This document shows, one piece after another, positions 40,776 to 50,079 of a DNA stretch of 64,000 nt. Position 1 is the first letter of the stretch; each line of letters opens with the position of its first letter. A program made the translations under genes and the position numbers. The stretch is from Clostridium sp. AWRP (GTDB taxonomy: Bacteria; Bacillota; Clostridia; Clostridiales; Clostridiaceae): contig NZ_CP029758.2 in NCBI RefSeq assembly GCF_004006395.2, positions 3,100,001 to 3,164,000 on the forward strand, read 5' to 3'. The notes beneath the pieces were generated by a model that was given only the letters and a program-made list of their open reading frames with translations, searched no databases and was not told where the DNA came from.

Positions 40776-41908
40776 TTACCCACACTCCTTAAAAATTTTA
40801 AAGATTCATCCAGTACATTTAAAGTATAATCAACTTCATCTTTTGAATTATCTTCATCAAAGCTAAATCTTATAGTTCCCTTAATTTCTTCCTTCTTCAA
40901 CCCCAGAGCTTTAAGCACATGACTATCTTCATTATTTTTAGCAGAACACGCAGACCCTGTAGATACATATATACCTTTTTCCTCCAGCAAGTGTAGTAAT
41001 ACTTCTCCTCGTACACCTATAAAAGATACACTTAATACATAGGGTGAATAGTCATTCCCATCACTATTTATTTTAATATTAGATATAGCTTTAAGTTTTT
41101 CTATAAAATAATTTTTTACACATGTTACTTTACTAAAACTTTCTTTTCTATTTTTGTATACTTTCTCCGCCGCTTCCGCAAATCCAACAACAGCTGCCAA
41201 ATTTTCAGTGCCCGATCTAAACCCTTTTTCCTGTCCCCCTCCATATATAAGTGGTTCAGGTCTAAGACCTTTTTTTACATAGGCAATGCCTACTCCTCTT
41301 GGTCCATGTATTTTATGTCCACTTGCAGATAGCAAATCTATATTGCATTTTTTAACATCAATATCATACTTCCCATAGGCTTGAACTGCATCTACATGGA
41401 ACTTTGCTCCACTATTTTTTTCTTTTATAATCTTTCCTATAGTTTCTATGTCCTGTACCATTCCAATTTCATTGTTAGTGTGCATTATACTTACTATTCT
41501 AGTTTCTTTATTAATGCTTCTTTTAAGTTCTTCAAGATCTACTTTTCCTCTGTTATCTACATTTAAATAAACAACTTTTACTCCTTGTCTTTCTAGTGCT
41601 TTGCAAGTATTTAAAACACTTGGGTGTTCTATCTTTGTAGTTATAATTTGCTGTCCAGGTTTTATAAAACCCCTTATTAAAAAGTTATTACTTTCACTTC
41701 CACCAGAAGTAAATATTATTTCATCTCTACTACAATTTAGGGTATGTGCCACTATATCTCTACTTTCATTCATCTTTAACTCTGCTTTCAATCCTAGAGA
41801 ATAAGAAGAAGATGGATTTCCATAATAATTTTTCATAGTTTCTGCCATTGAATTTATTATTTCATCATAAGGTCTAGTTGTTGCACTGTTGTCAAAATAA
41901 ACTTCCAC
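40772..41908 (-). CDS. nifS: cysteine desulfurase partner of ThiI
   Basis: 378 residues, class V PLP aminotransferase fold. The PLP lysine lies in SASGHKIHGPRG and the catalytic Cys loop is STGSACSAKNNED. Overlap with thiI indicates a NifZ-type enzyme that passes persulfide sulfur to ThiI rather than a general IscS. N-terminal MEVYFDNSATTRP is canonical. Confidence 0.93.
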   Translation of the reverse strand: MEVYFDNSATTRPYDEIINSMAETMKNYYGNPSSSYSLGLKAELKMNESRDIVAHTLNCSRDEIIFTSGGSESNNFLIRGFIKPGQQIITTKIEHPSVLNTCKALERQGVKVVYLNVDNRGKVDLEELKRSINKETRIVSIMHTNNEIGMVQDIETIGKIIKEKNSGAKFHVDAVQAYGKYDIDVKKCNIDLLSASGHKIHGPRGVGIAYVKKGLRPEPLIYGGGQEKGFRSGTENLAAVVGFAEAAEKVYKNRKESFSKVTCVKNYFIEKLKAISNIKINSDGNDYSPYVLSVSFIGVRGEVLLHLLEEKGIYVSTGSACSAKNNEDSHVLKALGLKKEEIKGTIRFSFDEDNSKDEVDYTLNVLDESLKFLRSVGK

Positions 41909-42093
41909 TATCTTTCACCTCGTATACGTAAAAATAATTAAAATATCATAAAAAGCCAATATAACATATATTATCACACTTATATGCTATAGACAAAATC
42001 TATTTTAACAATTTTCATGTTATAAACTTATAAAAAAATTTGTAAGAACACATACTATTATAGATAAAAACTAGGAATAGAAGGGACATTTTA

Positions 42094-42813
42094 ATGAAAG
42101 TTAAATATTTTTTATTAACCATATTCTATATTTTATGTATAAGCTTAAATTCTGCAGTTTCTGCATCTTCACCGAACACCTCAGAACAAATTTCCTGTAA
42201 TAAAACAATATACCTTACTTTCGATGATGGACCAAGTACAGAAGTTACACCAAAAATACTTGATACTTTAAAAGAAGAAAACGTAAAGGCCACTTTTTTT
42301 ATAATAGGTTGTAAAATTCAAGGAAGAGAGGATATAGTAAAAAGAATATTCAATGAAGGTAACAGTATAGGTCTCCATACATATACTCATAAATCAAGTA
42401 AAATATATTCAAGCTCTGATTCTTTTCTCGATGAAATGAATAAAACTAGCATCGAAATTGAAAAAGTAGTAGGATTTGCACCTAAAATAATAAGATTTCC
42501 CACAGGAAGTAATGGACACTTAACTAATTCACTTCTTGAAAAACTTCATTCTTCAGGCTATAAGATATATGATTGGAATTTACCTTTGTCCGACGGCATA
42601 GATTATAACACATCAGTTGACCAATTATACAAAGAAGGTACTGGAAAGTGCGTCAATCCAAATAAAATATTTTTACTTGCTCATTGTGACAGTCAAAATA
42701 AAAACACCTGTGTGGTACTCTCTAAAATAATAAAACATTACAAGGAATTGGGATATGAATTCAAAACAATTACAGAAAACACCCCTGAATATCACTTTAG
42801 AGTAAGAAGATAA
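42094..42813 (+). CDS. secreted polysaccharide deacetylase (NodB domain)
   Basis: 239 residues. A signal peptide of ~24 residues (KYFLLTIFYILCISLNSAVSA) precedes a NodB domain with LTFDDGPS (Asp pair), LHTYTHKSS (two His) and RFPTGSNG. It should act outside the membrane, on peptidoglycan or another N-acetylated glycan. The last motif, LLAHCDS, has His where expected. Single gene, convergent with an unknown gene. Confidence 0.88.
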   Translation: MKVKYFLLTIFYILCISLNSAVSASSPNTSEQISCNKTIYLTFDDGPSTEVTPKILDTLKEENVKATFFIIGCKIQGREDIVKRIFNEGNSIGLHTYTHKSSKIYSSSDSFLDEMNKTSIEIEKVVGFAPKIIRFPTGSNGHLTNSLLEKLHSSGYKIYDWNLPLSDGIDYNTSVDQLYKEGTGKCVNPNKIFLLAHCDSQNKNTCVVLSKIIKHYKELGYEFKTITENTPEYHFRVRR

Positions 42814-42852
42814 TTCACAATTCATTGTAATCTGTCCATTGCAAATTAAATT

Positions 42853-42897
42853 AAGCTGCCAGGAAGCTAAGTATTAATTAACTTTCCAGCAGCTTAT
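42853..42897. terminator. hairpin between deacetylase gene and unknown gene
   Basis: TAAGCTGCCAGGAA pairs with TTTCCAGCAGCTTA around a ~15-nt loop. It covers the last codons of the convergent minus-strand gene and probably ends both transcripts. Confidence 0.6.
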
Positions 42898-43494
42898 TTT
42901 CAATTTGTTACACAGCGAGTAAAATAATTTCTTATTATTGCTGTCCAAAGCTCCATCTATCAAAGTATATAAAATTTCAGTATACAGCTCCCTTTTTTCC
43001 ATGCTAGTTATAGGATTCATAGTAGAATTTTTATAAGGATTAAAAGAGTTGTCCAAATTTTCCCTGTGAACTTTCTTTAAAATCCATATATAGTATGCTA
43101 ATTCTTCTTTTGATATAGTAAAAAATAATTTATTACAGTCATTTGTTGAAGATATTTTTATTATATCACTCTGCAAGTAAGTCAATTCTATTTCTCCAAA
43201 ATTGCGTACTTTAAACTTACTGCTTTTAAAACTAGAACTTTTAAATTCACTTAAAAATTCTATATAACTTAAAAAGTCTTTTTCTCCAAGTTTAAAATCA
43301 TTTAGTACAGTATTAAAGCCGCATCTTTTTTGAAAGGAAATTTTATAATTGCTGCATCCTCCTACATTGCTAACATTAGAAATGAAAATGCTATCTACAA
43401 ATTTGTCCATTGCACGTTTTGGTATTAGCTTTATTCCATATTCAAAATCCCCGTTTTCATGCTCCTTCAAAACAACAAAGTTACTTATATCCAT
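42874..43494 (-). CDS. hypothetical protein
   Basis: About 206 residues; I do not recognise it. ATG at 43494 follows AAAGGGGA, which is preferred to the longer frame. It has no signal peptide or membrane segment. Four Cys are spread (GGCSNYK, KRCGFN and others) without a clear metal motif. The latter half is helical (ELAYYIWILKKVHRENLDN). It follows the nuclease gene of the helicase operon by ~160 nt on the same strand and may belong to it. Confidence 0.55.
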   Translation of the reverse strand: MDISNFVVLKEHENGDFEYGIKLIPKRAMDKFVDSIFISNVSNVGGCSNYKISFQKRCGFNTVLNDFKLGEKDFLSYIEFLSEFKSSSFKSSKFKVRNFGEIELTYLQSDIIKISSTNDCNKLFFTISKEELAYYIWILKKVHRENLDNSFNPYKNSTMNPITSMEKRELYTEILYTLIDGALDSNNKKLFYSLCNKLKISCWKVN

Positions 43495-43652
43495 AATTTT
43501 ATCCCCTTTTTCGTAATATACCTGATTTATTATACATGAAAAAAGTGATTTTTTATGTTTATACGCAATATTGTGAAATTTCACAATATAGTACCCAGAG
43601 CTCCGCCTATAAGTCCATTATCTATAATAAATATACTTATTTCCATATATTA

Positions 43653-44396
43653 CTACTTGTGTATTTTTTTATTATTGCAAAGATAATTAAATTCACAAAA
43701 CTTACAATGGGATGAGTACAGTTTGCTATTAAAGCCATAAAAATCATAGGAATTTATATTTCTTATTATTTTACTCAGGTACTTTTCATTTTCAATATGA
43801 ACCTTTTTGCTATACTCTATAGTTATAATATCATTTTCGTATTGAGGCTGCCAAAAGTTCATTGTTATATCTTCCGGATTACATTCAAATTCAAACATAT
43901 TTTCAACATTTTCAGCTAATACATACATATATACTAAAGTTTGAACTCTTTTTTTCATCTCTTCTATGGATAATTTTCTATTTTCCGTCTTCCAATCCCA
44001 TATTTGAATTTTTTTATCCGGTGTTACTATTATCAAATCATACTTTGCCTGAAGTCTCATGACATCTTTTGTCATTTTCACTTCATACTCTACTAAATAA
44101 TTATTTTTTTTGTTTATTTTAAATGTGTCCTTTAAAGAATTTACCTTTTTTATTAAGTCATCATCATTTAATTTTCCCAGTGGAATCCCTGCAAAATACC
44201 TTTCACATATTAAGTGAAAATCCAATCCCTGCTTTATATTCTCATAATAACTTTCTTCTACAGAACCTTCCCTCTTCCAGGATAAGTTTTCCAAGTACTT
44301 CAGTCTAAACTTAAGAGGACACTTTATAAATGTATTTATAGAATTTTGACTGTAATAAAAATATTCCAATTTACTTATATCCAAAACTTTCACCAC
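43653..44396 (-). CDS. PD-(D/E)XK nuclease with Fe-S cluster motif (RecB/Cas4-like)
   Basis: 247 residues. PD-(D/E)XK core: H61 region (DFHLICERY), D120 (KYDLI), D134-x-K136 (IWDWKTE) and the QTLVYMYVL helix. Four cysteines in the AddB/Cas4 layout, C26 (FIKCPLKF) and C231-x2-C234-x5-C240, would hold a [4Fe-4S] cluster that locks the domain. The start may be the GTG at 44396 or a nearby TTG; ribosome sites are weak. It follows the UvrD-like helicase gene, suggesting a helicase-nuclease that works on DNA ends. Confidence 0.85.
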   Translation of the reverse strand: MVKVLDISKLEYFYYSQNSINTFIKCPLKFRLKYLENLSWKREGSVEESYYENIKQGLDFHLICERYFAGIPLGKLNDDDLIKKVNSLKDTFKINKKNNYLVEYEVKMTKDVMRLQAKYDLIIVTPDKKIQIWDWKTENRKLSIEEMKKRVQTLVYMYVLAENVENMFEFECNPEDITMNFWQPQYENDIITIEYSKKVHIENEKYLSKIIRNINSYDFYGFNSKLYSSHCKFCEFNYLCNNKKIHK

Positions 44397-44410
44397 TTAT
44401 ACCTTCTAAA

Positions 44411-44529
44411 TTTTATCCGATGACTACCTGCTCTAATAATCCCACTTCTCCAAGTGGAAGTAAAGAGCAGCTACGTCCCTGGATAACGATCTCTAAGCAT
44501 CAGGTGGAGTCAAAACTCCATCTGATGCT
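44411..44529 (-). repeat. dispersed hairpin repeat A, plus helicase-gene terminator
   Basis: Minus strand: AGCATCAGATGGAGT pairs with ACTCCACCTGATGCT (44529-44496), covering the helicase stop and resembling a terminator. Then follows ATCGTTATCCAGGGACGTAG ... with TTATCC/GGATAA, CTGCTCT/AGAGCAG and CCACTT/AAGTGG arms (to 44411). The second part recurs at 59043-59185. Confidence 0.65.
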
Positions 44530-46729
44530 AAGAACTCTGTTTATTCTCACAAATGAACTTTTTTATGACTTCAAAATACTTAGATGGGCAGTCTTTTTTG
44601 TTTTCATCATAGTGGGCCATGAGTATTAAGTACTTCTTTGCCCTTGTTATAGCCACATACAAAAGTCGTATTTTTTCACATACCACTTCTTCCCTAGCCT
44701 TTATAATAGGGTTGTAGTAAACATCATTTTGAAGTAGCTTTTGTACTTCTGCTTTTCCTATAGCTGTGGGATTTTTAAATTCATCTTTAAAGTAATAATG
44801 TTCTGATCTAAATTTTCCCTTAATGCTATAGGGATATATATAATTATTTAAATACAATAAAAATACACAATCCCATTCTAAGCCTTTTGATTTATGATAA
44901 GTTGTAACCGTAACTTTCTCTGGGACTGGCTCATATCCCCTTATATCATAAATTACATTGCATATATGTGTAAATGCAGAACTTCTTATATCTAAAAGTT
45001 CCTGTGAAATTTCATCCAAAGTCACAGAATTATTTTCAGCATTCTTATGCCTTACATAAGATGCTACATATTGAAGGATAGCTTTATCTTCATTATTTAA
45101 TTTAAGTTTATACCCTATATATAGAATCAATTCTTGCAAAGGCATATTCAAATTGCTCAATATATCTTTTACCATTCTCAATTTACATATAAAATCTTCA
45201 AATATATTCTTGTCTATCTCCTCTAATTTACAAACAGACGTAGTCTTAAATACACTTTCTTCTAGTATATCCTCAATTTTAAAACTTGTAATATTATTTA
45301 TTATAACATTCTTTTTTTCATTGTCTCCATCTATAATTTCATACATCAAATTTCTAAATTTTACAAGGTTGTCCGGTTCTCCCAAAAATCCTAACATTTT
45401 CCCTAAAATATTTATAATTTTAAGTCTCTCTGAAGATGTGCTTGACAGTTCATCACATTCTATTTCATTTTTTCTAAGCTCTTCTGCTATTTCTTTTACA
45501 TGGCTGTTAAATGGAATTAATATAGCAAGTGTCATATCTGGATGCTTTCTTTTAAAACTTTTTACCTCTCCTATAGTCTTTCTCTTTACATCTTCCCAGG
45601 AGCTCATGCTGTATGCATAGATACCATATTCGTCAACTTCAGGGTTTTTCAAATCTTCTATATCTTCTACAGAATGTATTTTTTGATATCTAAGCGCCCC
45701 TCTACATCTTTCCTCTGGATGATTTTTTACCGTGTATTCAACTAAGAAATTAGCTAAATTCATTATATTCCTTGTGCTTCTGCCTGATCTGTTCATTACA
45801 TAATTTTCATCTGCTTCTCTTAAAAATTGTTTAAAATATATGGGATTTGAAGATGTAAAACTCCCCATTATGCTTTGATTTAAATCTCCTACCCGAACCA
45901 AATTACATTCTCTCTTCTTATTATCTGCACTTATCCTTTCAGAAATAATGGACAGTATATCACACTGCACCAAATTTGAATCCTGGCATTCGTCTTCAAA
46001 TACAAAACTATATTTTTGTTGAAACTTTTTTCTCAAATCCTCATCTGAAATCAGTGCCTTATAAGCAAGTACAAGTATGTCATTATAGTCCACATATCCA
46101 TTTAAACTCAACATTTTCTCATATCTGGAATAAATATAATTTAAAATATGAATTATACTATTATTTCCTAAGAGCTCTCTGTTTTCTTCTACTTTTTTAG
46201 GAGTTATTCTATTTAATTTTAATTCACTTATAAGCACATCTGATATTTGTAAAAAATCTTTCCACCATCTCTCACCTTTTTCATCATACTTTTTAGTACC
46301 ATACTCACTTAAAAGACTTCTGTATATCTTTTCTCCTCCGAGCTTTCTCCACATCTTTACAGCATTATCTAAATAGAAGATCTTTTGTACATCATCTATT
46401 ACCTTAAAATTTTCATCTAATCCCGCTACATCCGGCCTCTCCTGTAATACTTTCATTGCAAGACCGTGTATTGTCATAACTTCATAGTCATTATTTGAAT
46501 CTATTCCTCTCTCCTCAAGCATGTGAGAAATTCTATTTTTAAAGTTATTTACAGCACTATTCATATATGTAACTACAAGTACTTTTCCAGGCTTGTTCAA
46601 TTTTTCTTCTATTATTTTGCAAACAAGCTGTGCTGTAATAAAGGTTTTCCCTGCCCCAGGCACTGCAGAAACTGCCATAGTACCGCCTTTATATTTCATT
46701 ATAGGCAGCTGATCATCTCTAAATTTCAT
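44528..46729 (-). CDS. UvrD/Rep-type SF1 DNA helicase
   Basis: 733 residues. Motif I AVPGAGKTF (Walker A, ~22-30), motif II FEDECQD, motif III VGDLNQSIMG, motif IV region NRSGRSTRNIMNLA, motif V TTYHKSKGLEWDCVFL and motif VI LYVAITRAKKYL are all present, so it is a complete ATP-dependent 3'-5' type helicase. GGAGG precedes the ATG inside the end of the upstream gene (4-nt overlap). It is longer than a Rep core but without a fused nuclease; the nuclease is the next gene, which gives a split AddA/RecB-like arrangement. Confidence 0.92.
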   Translation of the reverse strand: MKFRDDQLPIMKYKGGTMAVSAVPGAGKTFITAQLVCKIIEEKLNKPGKVLVVTYMNSAVNNFKNRISHMLEERGIDSNNDYEVMTIHGLAMKVLQERPDVAGLDENFKVIDDVQKIFYLDNAVKMWRKLGGEKIYRSLLSEYGTKKYDEKGERWWKDFLQISDVLISELKLNRITPKKVEENRELLGNNSIIHILNYIYSRYEKMLSLNGYVDYNDILVLAYKALISDEDLRKKFQQKYSFVFEDECQDSNLVQCDILSIISERISADNKKRECNLVRVGDLNQSIMGSFTSSNPIYFKQFLREADENYVMNRSGRSTRNIMNLANFLVEYTVKNHPEERCRGALRYQKIHSVEDIEDLKNPEVDEYGIYAYSMSSWEDVKRKTIGEVKSFKRKHPDMTLAILIPFNSHVKEIAEELRKNEIECDELSSTSSERLKIINILGKMLGFLGEPDNLVKFRNLMYEIIDGDNEKKNVIINNITSFKIEDILEESVFKTTSVCKLEEIDKNIFEDFICKLRMVKDILSNLNMPLQELILYIGYKLKLNNEDKAILQYVASYVRHKNAENNSVTLDEISQELLDIRSSAFTHICNVIYDIRGYEPVPEKVTVTTYHKSKGLEWDCVFLLYLNNYIYPYSIKGKFRSEHYYFKDEFKNPTAIGKAEVQKLLQNDVYYNPIIKAREEVVCEKIRLLYVAITRAKKYLILMAHYDENKKDCPSKYFEVIKKFICENKQSS

Positions 46730-48738
46730 ATATCCATATATCCTCCATTTTGCTCATATCCCATTTCAGAATATTTACTTCCATATAAATATATTCTACC
46801 ACTACACTTCCTTAAAAGTGCTTTGGCTACACTATATAAATTTCTCTTTCTATTTCTTGTTTCAATTTCCTCTGTATACACAACATTTTCATTCCAACTC
46901 TTCCTTAACACACAGTCATTTGAAAATTTTTTTATATTTCTAGGACTCCACAAATCACTCGTCACATCAGTCCAAATTTGTACAGAACTTTTTATATTAC
47001 TGGTTAGGAAATTAAAGGCACTGCTTAAAATTACATTCTTTTTTTCAAAATACATATCTTCTATGTCTCTAAAGGAACAAAAATTTTCAGCTTCGTTTAT
47101 TATAAAATCTACGAATTTTTGTGATGGGTTATCTATGGTTTTAAATTTATCAAGAGTATTTATAAACCTATCTGCCAACTCACCTAAATTTTCACATATA
47201 CCTATGTTTTCTCTTGAATCTGGAAGTTCTATCATAATATTTAAAAATATTAGTCTTATAAGCTCTGGCATATCTATACTGCCACTTCTAATATTTTTGC
47301 TGCAGTTTCTTATCCAATTTATAATATAGTTATATTTAGAGACTCTCTCATCTCCCATAATATTCTTTTGAGTATCCGTTAAATCCCCTAGCTTTCGAAA
47401 ATTTACAACTTCCTTAGATAAAATCCATGAAGTTTTTGCATCTGTGACCAAAAGCGTTGAAAAAAGTTTTCTATAATCATCCATTGTAAAGTTATATTCT
47501 ATATCTTCAATGCACATGCATATAATCATTATAATGCAGTGAACATACACATTATCCATCAGTTTGCTTTTCTTTCCTAAATTGTTGATTTCAAAAGGTG
47601 CATCTTTAAACCTACTTTGTAATTCATAATTCAATACAAAATCGTTTATAGGACATATAATAGCTATATTTCCCGGAGGTATCCCAGTATCTATAAGCTC
47701 TTTTAACTTATCTCCGATTTTTTCAATCATTTCACTTCTTAGGGAGGACCCTGTATCCGTATAAATATTATCTGAGCATTTGAATTTATTGGGGCTTTCT
47801 AAAATGTGACAAAACTCAGAACTACATAAAAAATGTTCCTCTAAATTTATAAGTTCACCGCTAGAAAATTTACTTTTCTTTATAAAATCTATATCTGAAC
47901 CATAGGAGTTACAAAACCCTGCCTCCATATTAGAAAAAAAGTAACACCTATGTGCATTTTGAGAAATTATTTGTACTAAATTAAGTTCAGCAGCACACAT
48001 TTCATCCATGTCATCTACCAGTACATATTTTATATCCTCAAGTTTTTTTAAATAACCTTCATCTTTAAGTAAATATTTGTTATAAAGCTGTATCGCCATA
48101 GCTATATCAATAGTTCCTGAATTCAAAAAACTTTTGGTGTAATGCATTATTACTTCATCCATCTTATCAAAATTCTTGGCATTTACATTTTTCTTCAATT
48201 TTAAAGAATTATATAACCTGTGTCCTATTTTATCCATATCAATTAATGAACATGCAGCTTGACTCATGTTTGATATGAAAGTCCCAGCAATTTTTTTAGA
48301 CTCTGCTGTTATATCTAAAAAGTATCCTTTTCTTCTTCTATAATAATCAATTAGCATTTTCATCATGTACTTTGAAGTATCATAATTTACAAATTCAGGC
48401 CTTATTTCACCTTTTCTTACCAACTTACAACTTTTTTCAATTATTGGCCAATATTTTATAATTTCTTCTTTTACAAAATTGGCATAAGTTTTTATTTTAC
48501 ACTGACCACAAAAATTAAAAGAAAGATTCCTCTTCCATGCCATTATCTGATTTAAATTCATAACAAATACTAAAATCTCTTCACTTTTAATTTTTTGAGA
48601 TTCAATCATACGTCTATATTTTTCTTGTGCTAAAGTAGTTTTACCACTGCCGCTTATTCCATCTATAACAAGACTATTTCCTTGGAAATCATTTTTAAAA
48701 AGCATTTCTCTTATTTCTTCATACTTTATTTTCATCAC
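46726..48738 (-). CDS. degenerate SF1 helicase-like protein (AddB/UvrD-like)
   Basis: 670 residues. An intact Walker A (GISGSGKTT, ~28-36) is followed by a degenerate motif II, VLVDDMDEM in place of DExQD, and YFFSNMEAGF at the motif III place. C-terminal helicase motifs V and VI are hardly visible; RNLYSVAKALLRKC may be a remnant of motif VI. This recalls AddB, which keeps an N-terminal ATP site but is not a full helicase. The start may be GTG 48738 or ATG 48735. It overlaps the true helicase gene by 4 nt, so the two very probably form a complex. Confidence 0.75.
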   Translation of the reverse strand: MMKIKYEEIREMLFKNDFQGNSLVIDGISGSGKTTLAQEKYRRMIESQKIKSEEILVFVMNLNQIMAWKRNLSFNFCGQCKIKTYANFVKEEIIKYWPIIEKSCKLVRKGEIRPEFVNYDTSKYMMKMLIDYYRRRKGYFLDITAESKKIAGTFISNMSQAACSLIDMDKIGHRLYNSLKLKKNVNAKNFDKMDEVIMHYTKSFLNSGTIDIAMAIQLYNKYLLKDEGYLKKLEDIKYVLVDDMDEMCAAELNLVQIISQNAHRCYFFSNMEAGFCNSYGSDIDFIKKSKFSSGELINLEEHFLCSSEFCHILESPNKFKCSDNIYTDTGSSLRSEMIEKIGDKLKELIDTGIPPGNIAIICPINDFVLNYELQSRFKDAPFEINNLGKKSKLMDNVYVHCIIMIICMCIEDIEYNFTMDDYRKLFSTLLVTDAKTSWILSKEVVNFRKLGDLTDTQKNIMGDERVSKYNYIINWIRNCSKNIRSGSIDMPELIRLIFLNIMIELPDSRENIGICENLGELADRFINTLDKFKTIDNPSQKFVDFIINEAENFCSFRDIEDMYFEKKNVILSSAFNFLTSNIKSSVQIWTDVTSDLWSPRNIKKFSNDCVLRKSWNENVVYTEEIETRNRKRNLYSVAKALLRKCSGRIYLYGSKYSEMGYEQNGGYMDI

Positions 48739-48782
48739 CCACTTTTTTAAATTAGTTTTTTTAATGAGTAATTATACCACTT

Positions 48783-48810
48783 AAAAAAACCAGGGTCTAT
48801 AACCCTGATT
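48783..48810 (-). terminator. terminator after cfa
   Basis: CAGGGTTATAGACCCTG followed by GTTTTTTT on the minus strand, 12 nt beyond the cfa stop. Confidence 0.9.
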
Positions 48811-48821
48811 TTACAATAATT

Positions 48822-50006
48822 TTAATCTTCATACAAATATTTTCTTGTCATTGGCAGTTCATTATTAAGTCCTTTTGTAAATACAAACTGATGTATATCT
48901 ACTACCCCATAATGAAATGAAGCAGCGCAAGCATTTAAGTAAAGTCTCCACATTCTTATAAATCTAGTATCTTTCATTTTTTTAACTTCATCCATAGCAC
49001 TTTCAAAATTTTCAGCCCAACATTTTAATGTTCTAAAATAATGAAGTCTCAAACTTTCTGCATCCACAAGGTGAAGATCATTATCTGCCATTAAACTAAC
49101 TAATTCCCTTATAGATGGTATATATCCTCCTGGGAATATGTATCTCTTTATCCATTCATTAACTTCTCCTTCTGTTTGTGCAGTAATACAATGAAGAAGT
49201 GACACTCCTCCTGAATTTAACATATCTCTTACATCTTCCATATAAGTAGACAGATTTTTTCTTCCCACATGTTCAATCATTCCTACGCTTACTATTCTAT
49301 CAAATTTTTCTTTTTTATCTGCAATTTCTCTATAGTCTGCCAGTCTAACTTCAACTTGCTCCTGTAAATTATTTTCTTTTATTCTTTCATTTGCTTTTTT
49401 TAATTGTTCCTTACTTAAAGTTATGCCTACAGCTTTTACTCCATATTTTTTTGCAGCCATGAGAATGAGTTCTCCCCATCCACATCCTATATCTAAAAGT
49501 GTTTGTCCCTCTTTTAAATTAAGTTTTTTCAATATATGATCTACCTTATTCAATTGTGCCTGATAAAGGGAATCATTTTCATACTTAAAATATGCACAAG
49601 AATAACTCATTGTTTTATCAAGCCATAAACTGTAGAAGTCATTTCCCTGATCATAGTGATACTGTACATCCGTTTTACTTCTCTTTAAAGTATTTGGAAG
49701 TATTTTGTACACTTTGGAAAATACATCTGCCTTATTTAAAAAACTTTCTTTATTCTTATATACTGATTCTAATATTTCTCTAATATTTCCTTCAAAATCA
49801 AGAACCCCATCCATATATGCCTCTCCTAAAGTAAGAAAAGGATCTCGCAGTATGTCTTTTTCAGAAATGGGTTTATTCATACATACTTTAAATTTTATGT
49901 CTCCATCTCCATACTTTTCTTCAGAACCATCCCAATATTTAACTACTACAGTGTCTGAAAAAACACCCTGTAAAAATTTTTTAAAAAACATTTTATCTAA
50001 TCCCAT
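48822..50006 (-). CDS. cfa: cyclopropane-fatty-acyl-phospholipid synthase
   Basis: 394 residues. It uses S-adenosylmethionine to add a methylene bridge to unsaturated acyl chains of membrane phospholipids. Visible: VQYHYDQGNDFYSLWLD, LDIGCGWGEL (SAM site), ITLSKEQ, SVGMIEHVGRKN and HCITAQ. The N-terminal ~90 residues are the helical substrate domain. AGGAAG stands upstream of the ATG. It lies 73 nt downstream of the CNNM gene and may share its transcript. Confidence 0.93.
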   Translation of the reverse strand: MGLDKMFFKKFLQGVFSDTVVVKYWDGSEEKYGDGDIKFKVCMNKPISEKDILRDPFLTLGEAYMDGVLDFEGNIREILESVYKNKESFLNKADVFSKVYKILPNTLKRSKTDVQYHYDQGNDFYSLWLDKTMSYSCAYFKYENDSLYQAQLNKVDHILKKLNLKEGQTLLDIGCGWGELILMAAKKYGVKAVGITLSKEQLKKANERIKENNLQEQVEVRLADYREIADKKEKFDRIVSVGMIEHVGRKNLSTYMEDVRDMLNSGGVSLLHCITAQTEGEVNEWIKRYIFPGGYIPSIRELVSLMADNDLHLVDAESLRLHYFRTLKCWAENFESAMDEVKKMKDTRFIRMWRLYLNACAASFHYGVVDIHQFVFTKGLNNELPMTRKYLYED

Positions 50007-50079
50007 ATCTTCATATCTTCCTTTCTTGAAAAATAAAACTATATTTAAAATACTTATATACTACAAAACAATTACACAT

